Below are positions 51,601 to 64,000 of a stretch of 64,000 nucleotides of DNA, piece by piece (position 1 is the stretch's first letter; each line of letters opens with the position of its first letter). Below the pieces are notes generated by a model. That model was not told where the DNA came from, searched no databases, and saw only the letters and a program-made list of their open reading frames with translations. Position numbers and translations under genes: made by a program. The DNA comes from Dicaeum eximium (lineage: Eukaryota > Chordata > Aves > Passeriformes > Dicaeidae). Location: NCBI GenBank assembly GCA_013396995.1, contig VWZP01007499.1:64685-128684 (forward strand), read 5' to 3'.

Positions 51601-52764
51601 TAATATTATGAAATACTGATATACATTAAAAAAAAAATCAGTGAACATCAGAAAGGCAAATTTCAGTTGTTACTTTATTAAGACATCAATGAAACAACTT
51701 TAATTTTGTGAGGAAAAATCATGTCAAAAGGAAGCACAAGGAATAACTATACTTTTGACTAGAAATGAAGAAGACATGTAAAATATGGTATGCTATTGTA
51801 ACATACAGTTAAACGCAATTACAGGAGTGCTTCAAATTTGTCTGACCTCACACTGGGTAGGATAAAAAAAAGCCTATGACTAATAGCCTGTGGCTAATCT
51901 AATAACAAGGGACTATGGCTAGCTAATTAGCCCTTTCACGAACAAAAAGATAAGGAACAACCTGAATTCCATAAAAGTTTTAATTACAAGCATGCCCACC
52001 ATGAAAGTAAACTGAAGATGTAATTTCAGTATAACCCACATTTCTCCCAAGCATCAAACTTCTTTTTATTACCAGATGACTATCCCTAGAAATCCAACAA
52101 CTTCAGACTTGTCTACACTACAACCATTAGCCCCTTCTTAAGCAGGGTTTTAAACTGTGATGTTTAGCAGGCGTCAAGGCATGCTATAGTCTTAGGCACA
52201 TTGCACTTAAACACACAAAAGTACATTTGTCAGATATTGACCTGAGTTCTATCCTTAGACTGAGCAAACTAACATAAGCTGCTGACAGACTTGTAGCTGC
52301 AGATAAAAATCAGACAACTGAAGCCATCACCACCCAGCTGCTTGCCCCTCCCTGCTGACAAATGCGGCTGGTCTCAAAGAAAGGCATCTGATGCACCCCT
52401 GAATCAGCTCATGAATCACCGATGCTTTCAGCTGTGTATTCAAGGAAGTACAGACAATTTTACCTGAAAACAGTTAGATGGCTGGAGAGCTTATTTATAT
52501 GCACATCTGACATCACCATTTGGAAAGTGGGACAAACGTAACATAATACCTCATAACAGTAACAGCCTGAGCCAGATGATTTCTATTACTGAGAGGCTGC
52601 CAAAACCAATAGCCTCCACTATCGGCTCAGAACAGACTCTACCAGCACTCACTCGAACACAGTGCAAGTGGCAGTTTGGGTTTAAGCAGATTACATGAGT
52701 TATACCACACATTTCTTATGTGACCTTGTGGACTACTTAGTATACTACTACTTAGTGTATATTA

Positions 52765-52793
52765 GTTCAGATAACTTTAAAAGTTATCTGAAC
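52765..52793. repeat. Perfect inverted repeat, 14-base arms
   Basis: Arm GTTCAGATAACTTT at 52765-52778 is followed by a single A and its exact reverse complement. It would form a near-loopless hairpin or cruciform. No terminator context applies in this genome; origin unknown. Confidence 0.85.
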
Positions 52794-54352
52794 AAGCATA
52801 AAACTAATTAATGAAATATCAACTGCATAGAGTGCCACCAGCTTGCCTTTTCCAGCTCCACCACTTACAATTTCTACAGCAGTTTTATCCTATGGGGTCA
52901 GGAAACAATAGATACAGCTGTAGTTTCTTACGAAGTTCCTTCTTTGAGCCAGAGGTTTTTCCAAACAGGAGGTGCCACAGCCCCGCAGGGATGTCTGTAC
53001 TCCTGCTGCAGAAGCACAACCTTCATCCAATCAGCCAGGCTGCCCACACAGTAATTAAACTACACAGATGTGGTGGCAAAGCATGAGCTAATTCAGCACA
53101 GACCTCTTCTGTATTGACAAATTCAGGAGGGGGCAGGGTAAGAGCTTGTATTTTCCACCTTACCATGTCTGCAAATCTATACAAAGAGTTGCATCAGCAA
53201 CCTACAGAGTAATTTGCCCTGGACTATGGCACTGGCAAGAGAGGGAGGAGTAGGAAGACAAGCCATCTGGCTTATAGTAAGCACCATTACATTCCAATCT
53301 AGATTTCACCCCCAACTTTGTCAAATAACATTAGGTGACACATGCTTACACTGGCTTTTGTTGTTACTTAGAGATGAGGAGATGTTTTTGGTTTTAACTA
53401 CTTTGTTTTTCTTTTTAATTGCCACAGCCAAAAAAATAGATTCACTGAAGGGATGATGCTTAAAAAAAACAAACTGTAACCACGTATTTACTCCCACTGA
53501 CCCTCACTTCTTGGGGCCTTAAAAGGATCACATTAACTGTTTAATTACAATACAACTAGCAAATAGACAACTGAGAGATGGCAGAAATTTAAACAGTATT
53601 TGAACAGAAGTCAATTAAGTTATGTATTATCGTATCTTTAAACTGCTCTAAAAATACTTTATCTGGATTCAAGTAAAGGATTTAGACCTTAGGCTTTCCT
53701 GTAATGACATGGAAACCTTTAATCAGGTTTTCTAATGTCTCACTATTTTAAGATACATCCCATACAACATAGATTAGCTTCATTAATTAAAACCAAAAAC
53801 AACCAAAACCTTAACACAGACTAGGAAACTATATCCATCACACAAATTAGCAGAGTTAAAATAAAGCTCTGACTCAATTTATTAACTAGTCTTAAAAAAT
53901 CCAAATAAAACTTACTGTTTTATTTTCAATATAGTGATACCAGTTATTACTGACAGTCAGAAATGCAGTATTGTCCCTAATGAAAAGGTATTTAAGACAT
54001 CAACAGTTGCTGAAGTTTGTCATGGACTATACTTATAAAAACCCAAAATGCTCACAACCATACTTTTCAAACAAATAATTCATTACAAACATGGTCAAGT
54101 TATTTGATTAAACAATCAACAAACAAGCATTTCCTTAATTAGCTGTTCAGTGTTAAAAAAGTCTTGATAATCTTTGGGGCTCAAGCATAAATAAAAACCC
54201 AGTTTGCAGAAATCCGTATGGAAAACCAACATTTCTTTCTCCCCTCACTTATTTTTTTTAACTTGCTAAGACTGACAAATGTGGCTGATAGCAAATGAAG
54301 CAGATCTAACTGCAGCTGCTGTACTGAGACTCTCCCCTGGCAAAGCATTACC

Positions 54353-54366
54353 GCTCCCTCTGGTGT
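54353..54366 (-). promoter_or_regulatory. Weak CTCF-like motif
   Basis: The minus strand reads ACACCAGAGGGAGC, agreeing with the CTCF core except at two positions. It sits in a locally GC-richer stretch of intron 3. Occupancy cannot be judged from sequence. Confidence 0.2.
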
Positions 54367-55147
54367 CCATCTGTCCCTGTGCCAAGCTCTTTCCAAACAC
54401 CAGAAAATGATTCTTTTAAGGTGCATAGGTGTGTATACATGAGCAGAATGTGCATATAGAGAGATTTCTTCCATGTATAGTGACTGAAGCAGCTGAGTTT
54501 GGGGTCAGAAGGGCACTAAAGCTGGCAGAGAGGAGGATATGACTGTAAGAGCCAGAAGTTACATCACATTATGCTGCCCCAGAAGAGCAGCTCCTGTTAC
54601 AGTAAGTTACACTTCCCAGACTGTCCAGCCTAATACACCATTGCCATCTTTCACCCTCACTCTCAGATGTGCTACACCATCCTGCTACTGGTATACTACT
54701 TTGTAAAGGCTCTAACATGATAACTATTCTCCAAACAACTCCATTCACTGAAAACTCTAGCAATACCCTGCCTTTTCATTCTTTCTTGGAATAGTTTTTT
54801 CCCCCATATCAAATCTGATTAATAAACATCAAATCTTGGGAGGCGTGAGGTGGGGCAGTATTAAAAAAAATGCCTAGGCCAGTGAAAAAAATCAGTGGTG
54901 GGAGTTCACAGCTATGCACAGAAAGAATCTGGAGCTCATTTTTTTCGCTACCAGCGATCCATTAGATTACTTGAGCTGATTTGTGCAATTCTTTCCCAGG
55001 TGTTATTTTACTTTCAATTATCTAAAAAGTATCTTCAAATTAAGCATAGCAGGTGACTTATCTAGAAAATTCTACTGTTCCCTCTCATCACATCAATATC
55101 AATGATAGGATTGTTACTGGTTTTCAAGCAGTACTGAAAATCCTTAC

Positions 55148-55190
55148 TGATATGATATATGATTGATATGATATGATATTATATATGCTA
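55148..55190. repeat. TGATA-type imperfect microsatellite
   Basis: Repeated TGATATGATAT units shading into ATTATATATG. Simple-sequence low complexity in intron 3. Confidence 0.8.
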
Positions 55191-55634
55191 GGTACAAGCA
55201 TTATTTCAAAGACTCCCAATTTTATGTGCTGAAAACAGCGTTGTGCAACCAAAACTAGAAATTATAGCACTTCTTTATATGAACAGTAACATGACATTTA
55301 AAATAGCAGATGTGACACTAAACCACAGAAATATTCTTGACAATACACTGGTTTTGTACCAAAAGAAAACTGAAGCTGCCTGGCATATGGTAAATCTGAC
55401 CTGTGCACAAATATCTTTCTCTTAACAAGTCACAGCAGAAGTATCTATACAGGAAATACCTAACAAAGTATCTAAGATTTGATCAGATACTCTTGGGTTA
55501 TAGCAGTTGTAGCCAACAATCTCTATAAGCAAGTCAAATTATGATCATTTTCCTATTACACTGAATAGTGCATAGAATAACTACATCTCCCAGGGAACAG
55601 AATTAGGATGACAATAATAAGGTGACAATTGCCT

Positions 55635-55713
55635 AAACAAGACAAACATAACAGCTTAAAGTATTTTCACTGCAAACAAGACAAACATAACAGCTTAAAA
55701 GTATTTTCACTGC
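55635..55713. repeat. Two-copy tandem duplication, 39/40-base unit
   Basis: The unit beginning AAACAAGACAAACATAACAG and ending TATTTTCACTGC occurs at 55635-55673 and again at 55674-55713. The copies differ only by one extra A in the second, which indicates a recent tandem duplication. Confidence 0.95.
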
Positions 55714-56236
55714 AGACATGGAAAATGGATCAGGTTTCGTCCTATGACTTGCAACTCATACTCACAATTAGAAGTATGCTGTCAGCTGGGCAGCTGTATT
55801 TTGGCTTGCCCTTCAGATGTGTGAAGAATTTAAATATTTACAATTAGCCTTTGATGTTAACACCCTATTAACTCATATGGGAAAAGTTCTGTTGCTTAAA
55901 TCTAGCTATTGAACACAAGGCAACAGTGAATTTATTTACTGAATGATAAAAAGTGGGGGAAGGTATTTCGTTCTAGAGAATTTTAAAAGGAAAGTGAGAA
56001 AGACTGACATTTTTTCTAATTGAAATCTGATGACTGCACATTACTTTATCATTTAACTGACCTTACCTAATTTTGTCTCAACTGTTAAAAACAATGAGGT
56101 AACACAATTAAATAGCCAAATGCACACTGAAAAATAAAGTCAACTGTGTGCCTGTAATAGATGCAGCAAAAAAAAAATATTTATATGCAAAATGCAGATA
56201 CTTAGCTGAAGGTGCTAGAAATCCTTAGAAAAGACT

Positions 56237-56248
56237 GCACTCTGGTGG
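56237..56248 (-). promoter_or_regulatory. Weak CTCF-like motif
   Basis: The minus strand reads CCACCAGAGTGC, one mismatch from the CTCF core. Intronic, with no further support. Confidence 0.2.
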
Positions 56249-58754
56249 AAGACTTGTTAACTTGCTGTAATAGCAACTTGGGTAAAGCCGTGGGGTTTAA
56301 GTTTTAATTTAAAATTTAGGTTTTGCAGTAAGAAATTAGTTGCTTCACAAAATGAAAAGCCCTTCAAGCATCTGTTACTTCAGCTCTTAAAGTTCTTTGG
56401 TGCAAATTATTAATGACATTTTAAAATACTAAGCCAAATATTTAGAAGTATTTTTATATAACTATATACATTTCCTTATCCACATCCTGTGACACAAAGA
56501 GTAGGAGGGGATAATTCTCTGTAATTCTCTTCCTTAGCCACAGCAGGTTAGTAAACATGAAAACTCCCAACCAAACCAAACAACAACAACTAGAAGAATA
56601 AAACCAAGTAGCATTCTGAGGGGAGTCACAACAGAAAACATGCTTTTAAAATCTCTGTGAGGAATACATAATAATGAATCAAGGATTTCTGCTTTCTGTT
56701 CCTCATATTCCCTTAACGTGATGACTTCTCCCTTTGGCCCAAGCAAAAATCTTTCACAAGAGTTCCACATACCCTGAGTTTTCCTCAAGTTTTACTGCCC
56801 TACTTACCAGTCACTAGTTTCTCCCTTCTGTGCCTACTAGAGATCTGTTAAGTACTTGCAGCTCCCACAGACCCATCTCTCCCAACTAACCAGGCAAGGA
56901 CCAGCCTGTGCTAAAATCAGTTCACAAGAATGTGCAACTTGGTATGTGTGAAAGCCATTCCACCTGCAGTGCATTCAGTCCAAGCTCTCCCTAACCCTCT
57001 CTCACTGCCAACATTTCTAATGTCTCTTTTCTTCATGTATCTCTTCATGTATCTGCTAATTTTCAAATCAGGTATTGGAAATCTAGAAGGAGGTTATTTC
57101 TTTCTATCAAACATGGTTGAACTTGGTTAACAGGTTCCAAAGCTCTCAGAGAAGACAGGCATACAGTACAATCACACGAAAACATTCTTCATAAAACTAA
57201 TATAATTCTACCAAAAATACCTATGAATTAACAGTAAGACACCCATACCCACACATTGCATATGAAAACATGCAAATAAATACTTGCACTAGCTGCTTGA
57301 ACTAGTAGTTTACTGGCCCTGCATGCAGTGTTAGAAGAATGCATTTATGACTGATGAAACAGACAAGTGGGATGATAATTTCCAAATTTGTGATCAACAC
57401 ACATACGAGCTACCATGACACAGAGTTGCAGAAGAAAACAAGATTCATAGAGCAGCAGGCTAGAATTCATTTAACTTCAGGCTGCCCTAAATGAAAATAA
57501 AGTTTCTTTTCTAAGGTAACAGTTTTATATATATACACACACACAACATACCACTCCATACTCTGCACTATGAGCAGGCAATAATGGGAAGAGTAGAATG
57601 AAATCATCATGTGCAGGATACTGTTTCAGTTCAACAGCCACATTTCTACATGCAAAATATCATATGCAAAAGAGCAATAGTACACTTACCATTTGTCTTG
57701 CAACCATATGTGGCAATTTTAAAACAACTGACTTGCTCCTGAATTCAAGGTACAAGCACCTATAAATTTCGTCTGAACATTACACTAACTTTAAAAAAGG
57801 AAGCACATTTCTAATTAGGATTCCCAGAGCAAGTCTGCACTTCCAACTTCTTGCTTACTAATTGTGAAAAACTTTTCTTAGCCTTGTCTATTTTTGCACC
57901 TTTCAGATTTACCAATGCAGTCATGGATCATTATTTGTGACAGTAACAGCAAAAACTTTCATTTAACCCAGGTATCATCGGTCTTACTTCTGAGATCACG
58001 TAAAAATGCTGCTGACACATCAAACAAGACAGGAAATTTTGCACCACGAAGGAGTTGCATTAATGGTAGTGAAACAGAATTAAAAGCAGTCAATACCATT
58101 GCAAGCTAATGCAGATACAGACCATATTTACTCTCAGAACTTTGCTGGAATGGCAAGTCTAACATTTGAAGCATCTCCTTTGGTAAATTTCAAGTATTAA
58201 TAACCATGTGGTATTCAAACACAAAGAAGGCAAAAAGTAGTCCTCTCTTGCATCAGCTCAGGGTCTCCCATGCAGCCAGCCTTCTACTTCATACTCATAC
58301 TGCAAGCTAATTAACACATTAACAGTTCTGTTAAATGCAACCCAGTAATTCTCTCAATACTGATCTGAGTTCAATATAACGAATTATCTTTTTTTTTCTC
58401 AAAATTCTGAGGCCATAACACCTATGTACTGAACAATCAACAGTGGATTATGAGAACATATTATGAGTAACTTAATACTGTCATACCTTTCCTTGCAAAG
58501 GAAGCACTGTACTTCAATCAGATAGTGCTATCATACAAGAATATTTATTACTTGCAGTTATCTTCATTGAGAAATCATGGAATATTCTGACAACAAAAAA
58601 TAGAAATCAACATATATATCACAGAGATTGAAGTAATGATTTTCTGTGAAATATGAAAACATTCCAGAGACTGTCAGGGGGTGGGGGGAGTGGAGAGCTT
58701 TTAGTATCTCCTGAAAGTAGTTGGCTCCCAACAAACATGCTGCAATATGAGCCA

Positions 58755-59175
58755 AAAAACCCCAAGACATCTAGAAAACAGGGCTAGAAATACTTTCAAA
58801 AGGCTATCTTGTCCACCATCCCAGTATTGCTGGAAGGTACTGATCTCAATCAATCCCTTCTTGGAAAAGATTATTCTAACCTGCTTCAAAAATGCCATTG
58901 ATGGAGATTCCACCAATTCCCTACAGGGATATGACTGCCCACTGCTAATGTAGGAAAACTTAACAACCTTTAATCTAAATTTTACTCACTCCAACCACCC
59001 CCCTCCACTGCTCTCTGTCCCACCTCCAACAGGCACAATAAGAAATTTTAGCAACTGCAGTTGGTCCTTTCACATACTAAAGAACTCTTATCATGTCTCT
59101 TTTGTCTTCTCTTCTGTAGACCAAACAAAACATTTTTCTTCCAGTCTTTCCTTAAATCACACTTTCAAGCCTTCT
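58755..59175 (-). mobile_element. Old, diverged CR1-family LINE remnant
   Basis: The plus strand carries a recognisable but eroded CR1-like order of phrases: GGCTATCTTGTCCACCATCC, ATTGATGGAGATTCCACCAA, then TCATGTCTCTTTTGTCTTCT and CTTCTGTAGACCAAACAAAA. This is the reverse complement of the CR1 3' region, so the sense strand is minus. Divergence is higher than in the 5.6-6.7 kb copy, which suggests an older subfamily. Open frames at 58564-58953 fall partly in it and are not genes. Confidence 0.75.
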
Positions 59176-62100
59176 GATAACTTAAGGTATATAAATGCAG
59201 GTGGATGGGAAGCATAAGGTGGAAAAAGGAAAAATACTTCTACCACTCAAAAACATGTAAGAAACACCTTAGCAACATTTGCACCGGGGGAGGACAATCC
59301 ATACTAAACAAATGAAACAGACAAACAAAACCCACCACTAAACCAAACAACAGATTTCTAAAAACAAGATAAAGATTATTAAAAAAAAAATTGAAAAAAT
59401 ATTGGTATCAAGCTGCACTAGTATCAATACCCCCACTCCATGTTACTATACTGTTAAGCAAGCATGACAGGCTAAAAAAGGCATACTCTTATCTTCCTCT
59501 TCCTGTTTTCTACGGACTCCCAAAACCCCTTTAAGACCACACTCTTCTAGTGAATGATTACACAGGATTTCACACTATTAATGAAAACATGGTACAAGAT
59601 CTCAAGAAACAGCATGAAAACTGTTAAATTCAGTGGTTTAAGTGTCCAAAGTTAGCATGAATTTCACTTCTCCTGATCCCTCTTGCTGCACTCTTGCAGC
59701 AGTTCCTCTGTAGTCAAGGCCATGCTGATAAACTAAATGAGATGAGGGAAAAAATGTCAGTAAGAATAACATTAACCCCAGTTTACATATGGATTCCTTC
59801 AAATGCTTTAAGAAATCACTTACTGTCCCTTTTATTTCAAGTAGTATATTGACATCACACAATGTTTACAAAAGCAATAGATACAAAGAATCAGATATAC
59901 TTCCCCGACTACAAAATGGGATAAAATCGTCATCTAAATAGTTCTTGTAAAGTTTCATTTATGCTTCAGAAAACATTTGCAATCTGAAAGCAATACTTTT
60001 TTTACATTATTCTGTTTCACGTATCATATGCAAAGAAGCTAAGCTCCATTCAAACAGTTAGAGATAAATGAATAGAATTAAGAGGTTTGCTTAGGCATGT
60101 TGCAGATAGTCTAACCAGAAACTTTTTCGTATTTTAATACACAAAAACGGAAATATAAACTATTAAGAGAACATTAACCCTGCCCTACTGAGCTCTGTTA
60201 AATGCAACAAAAGATGAACATTCTGAAGCATGGCTTTTAGCATTTGTAGCCCAATCCATGCTTTAAAAAGATAACTTTCTTTTCTCCTATAGCATAAAAG
60301 GAGTATTTCTACTTTGTAAACCCATGTATCTGCATTTACTAGGCAACAGCCCTACATTGCACCAGTGTTCAGAAGAATCACAGCGGTTACGCTATTTCAC
60401 CTGCTGGGTGAAATACATACACCAAATCTAAAGATGAACAGGAAGTATAACTCCATCTGTGAAGGAAGACAGACTTTCTACAACCACTGGAATTACACAG
60501 AAGTGAATAGCAAAAGCAACATGTGAAATTACTTCTGAGGTCACAGAATGTCACAGCTAGCACAACCACAGCTCTAATCTTTGCCATGTATATTTTAGTA
60601 TCATGTATAGTAGCAAGCAGTTCAGGATAACCACAAGCTAAATTCTTCAAGGTACTTTACAGAAGATTTCAATGTGTTTTGGGTGTGTATCTAAAGTTTG
60701 AATAATTTATCTCATCCATTACTAAATTAATTCAGGTTAGAAACATATTGAAACAGAAGACTACATTTCTCAATCCAATCCTTCACTCGTTTAAATTTAA
60801 AATAATTAATGAGTTTACTTACAAAAATCCCAGCAGTTTCATTATACACTCAAAAAGTACTGTATTCTGCACAGGACAGGCAGCATTTACCACTGCTTAC
60901 ATCACTTTCAGACATAGACAAATTAAAAGCAAAACAAAAACCAGTGCACAGGTGTTCATGAAATCAATAAATTTTGAGCTTCCCACTATCTGGCTCTCTG
61001 TTATAAGGGTATTGTACGCTGGGTCCCAAAAAAACCAAAACAAATGCAGAAATCCTGCTTTCAGTGCAAAGCTAAACAAAACTTGTGCTTCTGAGTCATA
61101 ATCAAGGACAGCTACTTATGAGGCTGGTTATACTTCAGGGATTTACTTTTTATGTTATGCTAAAAAGGAAACAAGGCACTAAAATAAAGCTGATATATAA
61201 ACTGGTTTTTTTAAGTGTTAGGTATTCCAATGCCCCATCAGAAACAGCAGGGGGTAGTATTTCTGTGTTTTTAAACCCATGTACAAGTCTCATCCTGCAT
61301 TTTCCTTCCTTATAGGTTACCCTTAAATCCCTCACCTAGATTCCTTTAGTGCTTAACTTCTTCCGGCTGCACTCCTGCCAGGCAGAGTTATCAATCCTCT
61401 TCTGAGCTGCCTAACACAGGGCCTGCAACCTGGTGACCAACCACTTGGCTGCTCTTCTCTGCTCCCTCTGCTTTACACGTTTCACCAGACTTTTATTTAC
61501 CACTATTGTGGAAGCCATTAGCCTAATAACAGGTCACCTCACAATACTAAATTATATTTTCCTATAAATACAGGAACTCACAATTGGTGTAAATTGAAAA
61601 TTAAAATATTAACTTGTACAGCACCACAAGCATGTCCAACATTTTATGGACTAAAAGAATATTCCCACCATGAGTTTATAGTCTGAACACATCAGAACAG
61701 CATCTAGCACAATGCAGAATGTAAGAATTTTGTCCATGTCATGTGTAAAATAGGTCTTGAAAATGGCAAAGCTACTTGAACTTTCACACTGAGACAGTAT
61801 TTTCCCACTTGGGTTATGAAGTTAGACCATCAACCTTTTATCTAAATCAGGCTATGTCTCCCCAACACCTACAAAGCCTATTTAATACTCCTCCAGTGAG
61901 CCTTATTTTACCAAGTGTAAAACCAGGCAATTGAGACTATGTGGTTTTTATTTTATTTGTTTTATTTCTTATGCCTCCATGTTTTACTTTTCTTTTTCAG
62001 AGTTTACCTTGATATCCACACTCTACCTCCCCTGCCCACAAAATCAGATTGCCACAAACAAATGTAGAAAACCTACTATTTTTTCAAATACCTTATTTGC

Positions 62101-62425
62101 AATTTTAGGATACATTATCTCATGAATTACCATAAATAAGATCCAGTACTGTCTTTGATTCAATTAAAGAGCCGATTCCCAGTTCTCCAACATGACGAAT
62201 TTGTAAGCACCTCAGAAACAGGACACATTTATTTTCCATTTTTGTTATTGCATTTTATTCGTAATAGCTCACCCACAGAATCATTTTAAAGATTTCTTTT
62301 TTAAGATACAGCAAAGGGTTTGGGTAAAATATATGAATACTGTGGCAAGGCGATTGGCTGAGGGATGTCTCTCTGATGTTGTCATTTGTTCTAAAAGAAC
62401 ATTACACTGAGTTCAGAAAAAAACC

Positions 62426-62450
62426 TTCAGCTTCAAAATTTGAAGCTGAA
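62426..62450. repeat. Perfect inverted repeat, 12-base arms
   Basis: Arm TTCAGCTTCAAA at 62426-62437, a single A, then the exact reverse complement TTTGAAGCTGAA at 62439-62450. A compact hairpin of unknown origin in intron 3. Confidence 0.85.
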
Positions 62451-64000
62451 AACTTAAGAGCAAACTTAACCCTCTAACCAATCTTGCATTTAGTATGCAA
62501 AAGTAAAACAACCCCCCCCAAGTAACCCTGTAATTAACTTAAATCACTATCATTATGTATTACCACTAAAGGGTGAGCAAACTCTCTGATTCCCCCCACT
62601 AGGTTCCTACATTGTGAAAATGTACCTTCACAAACAAATTAAATTAGTGATAAATTATTTTATTTATGGTCATAGAAGATCTAAAAGAACATTTACTGAG
62701 AAAAATTCAGAGTAATAGAGATATAATATAGTGAAACCACTATTTAGTTCTCTGATTTCACCCAAGCTATCCTATTCAGGAATTTCAAAATGACGCACAG
62801 ATGCCATATACTGCCTTTGCACTATGGCAGTTTCTAGCCTGAAGATACAACTGTGCTATCAGTTTACTGATTTAAGTGAAAAATTACCCTAAACAATCTA
62901 TCCTACCATCTTCCACCTCTAAGCAGACTAGGAAGTACTTTTTATCTACGTTTCTTGCAGTTCAGTTGGCAACCCAATCTGAGTAGCCAATGACCAGTGA
63001 TAACATAGGGAAGTTACAGGAATCCATTAGTAGAGGAACACAACTACACTTTTCAAGGCAGAAGGGAATCGTATTTCTAGAAGGCAGCTAGACTGTGATC
63101 TGCATTGTAGTAGCTCCCACACGTGAGAATTAAACATTTATCAGCAATAATCTCTGTGACTTCCTTATGATCAATCTAGAATATTGTCAAAAGAAGAAGA
63201 AAAGCACAAGAGCAAAACAATCCCCAGTCCCACTGGCGGCACACACGTGACTAGTGACTACCATGATGATGACACAAAACTGGCAAATATTTCTACGTAA
63301 TATCAGGTGTAATCTTATAAACACAGAAAAACGGGTTTTGAAGAAACCCCTGCATGTGATCTCATCTACTGCCTGCTCAAAGCAGAGTTAACTTCAGCAG
63401 TCTCTGCACAGTCAAGTTTTTGTCAGTCTCCAAGGACAAGTTTCTCAGCCTTCCCCACTTACTCCAAGCACATCTAGTGAAATTAAAGTAGACAGTTGTA
63501 TGTGTTTCTACCACTAGGTATTTGAAAAACCCATACCTGCTACAAAGATGTATTAAGTTCCTTTTCAGGAAATTAGATGGCTTTTCAAGCACATTAGATT
63601 TGAACACTTAACAGTTTTTCAAAAATGTATTTTAAACAAATCAACAAGTCAACAAAGAACTTATCCTGCTTTTGTTTATAAGTTTATTTTTAATAATCTT
63701 CATCAGAATCTACAAATCTACATCAGTTTCAAGAAGAACGTGAAAACCAGCAAAACAGATGTGCAAAATTTAAAAGGGAAAAAACCTCATACCTATGCTG
63801 TTCATATTTTCAACAGAAATGCAAGTTCTACTGCATTGTTTTCTCAGTCAACTGCTGACAAATCAATATTAAATCTTTGACAGAAGCTATCACTTTTCCT
63901 ACTTCGTTCAAAATAATGTTTTTCTCGTTTACTTTCTTTCTATTCTAGTCTAGTCCCCAACAACGCATAATTCCTTCTTCCTGCTCAGGGATATAATTAT

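Larger units (their letters stand above)
36940..64000 (-). other. ARID2 intron 3 (large, partial)
   Basis: At least 27 kb of AT-rich sequence upstream of exon 4. I searched for the remaining ARID exons (segments such as NQWGEIVEEF, ALKQYYLR and LHGLYTRV) and did not see them, and there is no GC-rich CpG-island-like promoter region. Exons 1-3 therefore lie beyond 64000, which agrees with the very large third intron I recall in the mammalian gene. It contains CR1 remnants near 48.5 and 59 kb, simple repeats, inverted repeats and many short chance open frames. Confidence 0.75.

Noticed and set aside
60748..61101. 117-codon plus-strand open frame in intron 3
   Set aside because: No recognisable motif and Lys/Asn/Phe-rich composition as expected from AT-rich sequence.
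36940..64000. Possible nested gene or ARID exons 1-3 within the large intron
   Set aside because: No stretch matched the expected ARID exon peptides with splice sites, there was no GC-rich promoter-like region, and no other protein was recognised.

Overview
The window looks like a bird nuclear genome. It is AT-rich, intron-dominated sequence with several CR1 (chicken repeat 1) LINE fragments, including the typical avian CR1 3' ends built on ATTCTATG-like repeats. It holds most of one protein-coding gene on the minus strand: ARID2 (BAF200), the signature AT-rich-interaction-domain subunit of the PBAF SWI/SNF chromatin-remodelling complex. The species cannot be fixed from the sequence alone.

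Layout, in gene order from high to low coordinates. 36940-64000 is one very large intron with no exon I can recognise; exons 1-3 (start codon, most of the ARID domain, promoter) must lie beyond 64000. Seventeen coding exons follow, numbered 4-20 to match the 21-exon mammalian gene. Exon 4 (36806-36939) carries the end of the ARID domain. Exons 5-11 (36047 down to 25609) encode the alpha-helical armadillo-like region. Exons 12-14 (24560 down to 21521) encode the RFX-type winged-helix domain. Exon 15 (18315-21148, 944 codons) encodes the long Gln/Ser/Thr/Pro-rich disordered region. Exons 16-18 (10819 down to 4826) encode a pair of C2H2 zinc fingers. Exons 19-20 (527 down to 222) encode most of the C-terminal helical segment. 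The last exon lies below position 1. Every junction has GT/AG ends and all 16 junction phases are compatible. The 17 exons sum to 5049 coding bases (about 1683 codons), consistent with a full protein of roughly 1.83 thousand residues, like the human one.

Non-coding content is mostly unremarkable intron. It contains a decayed CR1 reverse-transcriptase fragment (about 5580-6700), further CR1 remnants (about 3388-3515, 13465-13530, 48490-48626, 58755-59175), short tandem and inverted repeats, an A-rich tract with an ambiguous base, a CA microsatellite, and a few CTCF-like motifs. I see no tRNA, rRNA, CRISPR array, second functional gene or novel system. The most interesting points concern gene architecture (zinc fingers split over three exons, one giant disordered-region exon, several frame-neutral exons) and a handful of unexplained intronic structures.
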